Shown in pieces: positions 14,403 through 17,692 of a DNA stretch of 17,692 nt. Both the position numbers and the translations under genes were made by a program. The notes below the pieces were generated by a model. It worked only from the letters and a program-made list of their open reading frames with translations, made no database searches and was not told the DNA's origin. The stretch lies in the NCBI GenBank assembly GCA_017522515.1, contig JAFWZH010000060.1, positions 1 through 17,692 on the forward strand. The letters are read 5' to 3'. This stretch comes from Clostridia bacterium. GTDB lineage: Bacteria; Bacillota_A; Clostridia; UBA1212; UBA1255. How positions within the stretch are numbered: position 1 is the first letter of the stretch; each line of letters opens with the position of its first letter.

Positions 14403-15332
14403 ATGGATAAATTTATTGAAATTCTTATTATTGCGGTTGGTGCATTAATTGTTATTGCTTTTATTAGAGGCTTTAAAATTGTACCTCAAGCAAAAGCTTA
14501 TGTTGTTGAGCGTTTGGGAGCATATAAAACAACATGGAGCACGGGAGTACATTTTGTTGTACCTTTTATTGATAAGGTAGCAAATAAAATATCTCTTAAA
14601 GAGAATGTAGTGGATTTCCCTCCGCAGCCTGTTATTACAAAGGATAATGTTACAATGCAAATTGACACTGTAGTTTTCTTCAGAATAGTTGATCCGAAAA
14701 TGTTTACCTACGGTGTTGAAAAGCCTATGATGGCGATTGAAAATCTTACTGCTACAACACTCCGTAATATTATCGGAGACTTGGAGTTGGATGCTACACT
14801 TACTTCTCGTGATGTAATTAATTCTAAGATTACACACGTTCTTGATGAAGCAACAGATCCATGGGGAATAAAAATCAACCGTGTTGAGCTTAAAAATATT
14901 ATGCCTCCAAAAGAAATACAAGATTCAATGGAGAAACAGATGAAAGCTGAGAGAGAACGTCGTGAAAAGATTTTGCAGGCAGAGGGTGAAAAGAAATCAG
15001 CTATTCTCGTTGCTGAAGGAGAAAAGCAGTCTGCTATTCTTCGAGCAGAAGCAGAGAAAGAGTCAGCTATCCTTAGAGCTTCTGCTGTGAAGGAAGCAAA
15101 AATTTTGGAAGCTGAAGGTGAAGCTGAGGCTATCAAGAAGGTGCAAGAGGCTACAGCAAAAGGTATTGAAATGATAAATGAAGCAAAACCGAGCGACGGA
15201 GTAATTAAGCTTAAGGCATTAGAAGCTTTTGAGAAAGCCGCTGATGGTCAGGCTACAAAGATTATCGTACCATCAGAAATTCAAGGATTAGCAGGACTTG
15301 TTACAGGAATTGCCGAGACAGCAAAGAAATAA
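14403..15332 (+). CDS. paraslipin / SPFH (band 7) domain protein
   Basis: A 309-residue SPFH protein of the stomatin/paraslipin type, a scaffold of membrane microdomains. An N-terminal membrane helix (about 4-21) is followed by the SPFH/band 7 domain (about 23-175; VPQAKAYVVERLGAY, then TGVHFVVPFIDKV and FFRIVDP), then a long coiled coil (about 175-255) and a C-terminal oligomerisation segment (GLAGLVTGIAETAKK). ATG 14403 is supported by AGTGAGGAG (14385-14393) 9 bases upstream; the frame is open further upstream through the nfeD coding sequence and is not used. Five successive 11-residue units at 193-247 are described separately. Downstream, 5 bases away, a glycosidase-like gene follows. Its partner is the preceding NfeD protein. 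Function beyond scaffolding is not visible. Confidence 0.93.
   Translation: MDKFIEILIIAVGALIVIAFIRGFKIVPQAKAYVVERLGAYKTTWSTGVHFVVPFIDKVANKISLKENVVDFPPQPVITKDNVTMQIDTVVFFRIVDPKMFTYGVEKPMMAIENLTATTLRNIIGDLELDATLTSRDVINSKITHVLDEATDPWGIKINRVELKNIMPPKEIQDSMEKQMKAERERREKILQAEGEKKSAILVAEGEKQSAILRAEAEKESAILRASAVKEAKILEAEGEAEAIKKVQEATAKGIEMINEAKPSDGVIKLKALEAFEKAADGQATKIIVPSEIQGLAGLVTGIAETAKK
14979..15143 (+). repeat. five 11-residue (33-base) coiled-coil repeats
   Basis: Within the paraslipin gene, residues 193-247 form five consecutive hendecads: AEGEKKSAILV, AEGEKQSAILR, AEAEKESAILR, ASAVKEAKILE, AEGEAEAIKKV. The repeats are regular in length with no indel. The first three are nearly identical in protein but differ in DNA, so they are older than a simple recent tandem duplication. 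They would extend the coiled coil of the SPFH scaffold. Confidence 0.85.
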
Positions 15333-15337
15333 TTATT

Positions 15338-16960
15338 ATGAGTAAGCATTTTAAATTAGTTCTTCCTGATGAGGGCACAGAAGTATATATGCCAAGAGAC
15401 ACACAAACTTGGGGATACAGATATGGACCAACAATACAGTGTAATGATGGTATTGCTGAGGCGTGGTTTGCATCTCCGGGAGACTGTTTTGAGGCCGATT
15501 GGTTCACATACAGGCGATCTGTGGATGGTGGAAAGACATGGTCTGACGAAAAAGTCGTTATGGCTCCCACTCCTGATTCTATGGATTGGTTTTCCGTTTG
15601 TGATCCTGCCATTTTTAAATACGGTGATTATTATTATATGGGGTATACGTCAACTGTGTTTGCAGATGGTGGCGGAGTCGGAAACAACGGTTTTGTTGGC
15701 AGGTCTAAATCTCCAACAGGTCCTTTTGAAAAATGGACGGGTGACGGTTGGGGAGAACGTCGTGTGGTAAATGGTAAAACTTGTCATTGGATAGGAAAAC
15801 CGGCGCCGATTATCTATTTTGATGAGAATTGGAGAGATTGGGGTGCCGGAGAGTTTTCTTTTGTTGTTAAGGATGATGTTTTGTATATTTATTATACATG
15901 GATTACGCACACCTCTGACGGCGAATTGTCAAACTCTACAAGAGTTGCCACAGCAGATATTACGAGAGAGGATTGGCCCGCTACTATAGTAGACAGAGGA
16001 GTTGCTTCTTGGAGGACTACTGCCGGAAATGATTCTTATGATGTGGTTTTCTGCGAGGATTTACAAAAGTTCATATCCTTATCTACATGCAAAAGATTTT
16101 CTGAAAATAGTATGCTGGCAGTACATGAGTCAGATGATGGCTTGCGTTTTAAAAAGATTAATGAGATAAAAGTCAATACAAGTTACATGTGTCATAATTG
16201 CGGAATTTCAGGAGATTATCATCATCATATTAAATCGGGGGATTTAATGTTGCTGGGATATGCTTACGGCAATAAATGGGGTAAGTGGGCTACACGTATT
16301 CATAGGTATGATTTTGAGGTTATGGAGGAGGATTTTTATTCCGAAGATACCCTTAGCAATATAAGTAGAGATTCAATACTTTGGAAGCGCGAAGAAAAAC
16401 CAGCCAGAACTTATCTTACTATGGTGAAGCCTCATTTTTTGCGCCTACATATAGGAGATTGTGCAACTCCTGAATTTGTTTTTTACAACGTATGCTATGA
16501 AAAAGAGCCTGCCAAAAGTGTTCTTTTCAGTAATTATGATGATACAGTCATCTCAATTATTGACGGAGTTGTGACAGGACTTACCGAAGGCTATACATTT
16601 GTGGACGTAAGTCAAGATGGTTTTTGGTGCCAGATTCTTGTGTATGTCCACAAAGCGGATGTGATTTTTGATGATCCGAATAAAAAAGTTATAGACTTTG
16701 TTCCTATGAAGAAAAAGTATACTCCCTCGTTATCGGGCAAAGAAGTAAAGCAAATTCGAGGTATGGCTACATATTCAGATTGCAGCAGAAAAGAAGTTTG
16801 TGAAGCTGTCGATGATGTTGTATACAAAAATCTTAATCCTGAAATCATTACAATTAACGAAAACGGTCTGGTTTATCCTACCGGTATTGTAGGTTTGGCA
16901 AAAGTTATAGTGATGTGCGGCGGCAAGAGCTTTGAAGTTGAAGTTGAAATCAAAGAGTAA
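15338..16960 (+). CDS. beta-propeller glycosidase-like protein with Ig-like tail
   Basis: A 540-residue protein. Residues about 25-350 look like a five-bladed beta-propeller of the GH43/sialidase kind: an Asp box SVDGGKTW (61-68), CDPAIFKYGDYYYMGYTST (88-106; Asp89), RSKSPTGPFEKWTG (122-135), and GEFSFVVKDDVLYIYYTW (171-188; Glu172). Residues about 385-460 and 465-540 are two Ig-like (BIG_2-type) repeats (ISIIDGVVTGLTEG...; ITINENGLVYPTGIVG...). Family members usually split glycosidic bonds of arabinose, xylose or sialic acid type; which substrate is not readable. It has no signal peptide and no membrane helix, odd for a protein with Ig-like tails. The ATG at 15338 is 5 bases after the paraslipin stop and has no clear ribosome binding site, suggesting translation by termination-reinitiation coupled to paraslipin. 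It closes the cluster starting at 12683. Confidence 0.78.
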   Translation: MSKHFKLVLPDEGTEVYMPRDTQTWGYRYGPTIQCNDGIAEAWFASPGDCFEADWFTYRRSVDGGKTWSDEKVVMAPTPDSMDWFSVCDPAIFKYGDYYYMGYTSTVFADGGGVGNNGFVGRSKSPTGPFEKWTGDGWGERRVVNGKTCHWIGKPAPIIYFDENWRDWGAGEFSFVVKDDVLYIYYTWITHTSDGELSNSTRVATADITREDWPATIVDRGVASWRTTAGNDSYDVVFCEDLQKFISLSTCKRFSENSMLAVHESDDGLRFKKINEIKVNTSYMCHNCGISGDYHHHIKSGDLMLLGYAYGNKWGKWATRIHRYDFEVMEEDFYSEDTLSNISRDSILWKREEKPARTYLTMVKPHFLRLHIGDCATPEFVFYNVCYEKEPAKSVLFSNYDDTVISIIDGVVTGLTEGYTFVDVSQDGFWCQILVYVHKADVIFDDPNKKVIDFVPMKKKYTPSLSGKEVKQIRGMATYSDCSRKEVCEAVDDVVYKNLNPEIITINENGLVYPTGIVGLAKVIVMCGGKSFEVEVEIKE

Positions 16961-16992
16961 AAGATTATGTTGGAGACTGCTTTCTTTTTTTT
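16952..16992 (+). terminator. weak terminator candidate after the propeller gene
   Basis: AAAGAGT (16952-16958, overlapping the stop codon) can pair with ACT-G-CTTT (16976-16983, one bulged G) around a 17-base loop, followed by C and eight T. A second T-run lies at 17010-17017. The stem is poor; termination here is likely but the exact structure is not secure. The gap 16993-17050 holds nothing else I recognise. Confidence 0.25.
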
Positions 16993-17050
16993 GAAGAGCT
17001 TTGGCGATTGTTTTTTTGTGTTTTTATATAAATTAGCTATTAAAACAAGC

Positions 17051-17476
17051 TCAATACTGAGAAAAAGGCACGATTTCTGCTTGTAATTTACTGACAATAA
17101 ACGGATTAAGTTTATATGGAATATGACTTTGCATTCCGAGCAAAGCCACTTGTTCTAATCTCAAAATAGAAAAGTTGCTACATTCTTGAATTTTAAAATA
17201 GTAATCTCTGTAAGAACTATATTCAGAGATTCTTATTACAGACTTTTCAAAATCAAAAGCACAAGATAATTTGTCAAAATCATTCTTTGTGTTTAGTAAG
17301 TCAATGATCTCCTGGCTTGATAAATTAATTTTATATACGAATTTTCTCATAGTGGAATCATAGTTAATAATACCACCGGTCACCTTGCTATGATCTTTGT
17401 ATATTGGGATAATAATTCCTAAAACAAGGGGAATAAGGATTACAAAAAAGAATAATGCAAAAAACAAAAACTTCAT
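17051..17476 (-). CDS. hypothetical membrane-anchored protein
   Basis: A 141-residue protein with no family I recognise. One hydrophobic helix (about residues 2-24) is followed by about 115 residues outside the membrane that mix polar strands and charged residues (SSQEIIDLLNTKNDFDKLS and SVIRISEYSSYRDYYFK). The helix could be a signal peptide or anchor; no lipobox Cys follows. The ATG at 17476 has AGAGGAGGG 6 bases upstream on the minus strand, a very strong ribosome binding site, which supports the gene. The coding sequence is AT-rich. It is convergent with the propeller gene and lies after a terminator hairpin, so it is its own transcript. The function is unknown. Confidence 0.72.
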   Translation of the reverse strand: MKFLFFALFFFVILIPLVLGIIIPIYKDHSKVTGGIINYDSTMRKFVYKINLSSQEIIDLLNTKNDFDKLSCAFDFEKSVIRISEYSSYRDYYFKIQECSNFSILRLEQVALLGMQSHIPYKLNPFIVSKLQAEIVPFSQY

Positions 17477-17497
17477 TACAATCCCTCCTCTGAATTT

Positions 17498-17526
17498 ACT
17501 ATACTATAAAAAGAAAGTAACCGTAA
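17498..17526 (-). promoter_or_regulatory. weak promoter candidate for the gene at 17051
   Basis: On the minus strand, TATAGT (17503-17498) overlaps a second TATAGT (17508-17503); TTACGG (17526-17521) is 17 bases upstream of the first and is a poor -35. The -35 would lie inside the terminator hairpin of the upstream gene. Confidence 0.25.
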
Positions 17527-17547
17527 CCTTGTATCAAGATTACGGTT
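17511..17547 (-). terminator. intrinsic terminator (leftward)
   Basis: AACCGTAA (17519-17526) pairs with TTACGGTT (17540-17547); after one mismatch (17527/17539) CTTG (17528-17531) pairs with CAAG (17535-17538) with a 3-base loop TAT. Read leftward, the stem is followed by ACTTTCTTTTT. It would end a minus-strand gene coming from the right edge and isolate the gene at 17051. Confidence 0.65.
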
Positions 17548-17589
17548 ATTCTTTGTGAAGCGACTACATACGAGATATTTTCTCGTCAT

Positions 17590-17627
17590 TTTTAGCAGTG
17601 CCTGAACCCTCACAGTGTTTTAGCAGT
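17590..17627. repeat. short direct repeat TTTTAGCAGT
   Basis: TTTTAGCAGT occurs at 17590-17599 and 17618-17627, 28 bases apart, among several CAGTG motifs (17596-17600, 17613-17617, 17632-17636). This may be the end of a mobile element or chance; too short to decide. Confidence 0.3.
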
Positions 17628-17691
17628 CGAGCAGTGACTGTTTGATTTTGAGACCGCCTATAAAAATCACTGTGATCTGCTCTTTGGAATC
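17620..17691 (-). CDS. possible 3' end of a minus-strand gene (partial)
   Basis: The minus strand from the right edge encodes 23 residues to TAA at 17622-17620, containing ITVIFIGGLKIKQSLLDC. This looks like a C-terminal beta-strand of the type seen at the end of serine recombinases, and its codons are GC-rich at the third base unlike the neighbours. A second frame on the same strand (17692-17564, stop TAG) is also open for 42 residues and cannot be excluded. The terminator at 17511-17547 would fit either. Too little is present to name the gene. Confidence 0.3.
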   Translation of the reverse strand, partial: DSKEQITVIFIGGLKIKQSLLDC

Positions 17692-17692
17692 T

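Noticed and set aside
14445..15136. Long minus-strand frames opposite paraslipin
   Set aside because: They result from the repetitive, Ala/Glu-rich codons of the coiled coil; composition is not protein-like and no start signal is present.
15369..15770. 133-codon plus-strand frame inside the propeller gene
   Set aside because: It is a shadow of the 540-residue protein, with no ribosome binding site and no family likeness.
17590..17640. CRISPR-like repeat spacing of TTTTAGCAGT
   Set aside because: Only two 10-base copies are present, far too short and too few for a CRISPR array, and no cas gene is in the window.

Overview
The window looks like chromosomal DNA of a low-GC Gram-positive bacterium, probably an anaerobic Clostridia-type Firmicute. 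Grounds: AT-rich coding, strong AGGAGG-like ribosome binding sites, GTG and TTG starts, the Firmicute-type neighbourhood walJ-rlmH next to murA, and Ig-like/Asp-box carbohydrate-active proteins typical of gut Clostridia. The genus cannot be read from this sequence.

Layout. (1) 1-740: the 3' end of a 23S rRNA gene, a 5S rRNA gene with a strong intrinsic terminator, then a tRNA-Gln(UUG) with its own consensus promoter and its own terminator. (2) 808-1983: two unrecognised membrane proteins in a very AT-rich stretch. (3) 2059-9919, plus strand: a housekeeping run of murA (peptidoglycan precursor), walJ (metallo-beta-lactamase fold), rlmH (23S rRNA methyltransferase) and ispE (isoprenoid kinase), tightly packed with 4-base overlaps at the last two junctions; then, from a probable internal promoter, cls (cardiolipin synthase), an unusual membrane protein joining a degenerate sigma-factor-like cytoplasmic domain to an extracytoplasmic beta-propeller, and a diacylglycerol-kinase-family lipid kinase. 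(4) 9916-12569, minus strand: uvrC followed by a translationally coupled metallophosphoesterase. Its stop codon overlaps the stop codon of the lipid kinase, and a hairpin across both stops may terminate both transcripts. (5) 12606-16960, plus strand: starting from a promoter interleaved with that of uvrC, a lipoprotein resembling GH71/GH99-type glycosidases, an NfeD-family membrane protein, a paraslipin/SPFH protein with five perfect-length 11-residue repeats, and a beta-propeller glycosidase-like protein with an Asp box and two Ig-like tails but no signal peptide. (6) 17051-17692, minus strand: a small unknown membrane-anchored protein and, beyond a terminator, what may be the last codons of another gene, perhaps from a mobile element.

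How the parts relate. Much of the central block concerns the envelope: cell-wall precursor, isoprenoid carrier precursor, cardiolipin and lipid phosphorylation, with a sensor-like protein between the two lipid enzymes. The cluster at 12683-16960 couples glycan-directed proteins with the NfeD/SPFH membrane-microdomain pair. The two most novel-looking items are the sigma-like/propeller membrane protein (7272-8939) and the glycosidase-NfeD-paraslipin-propeller cluster. No CRISPR array, complete insertion sequence, phage module or recognised defence system was seen.
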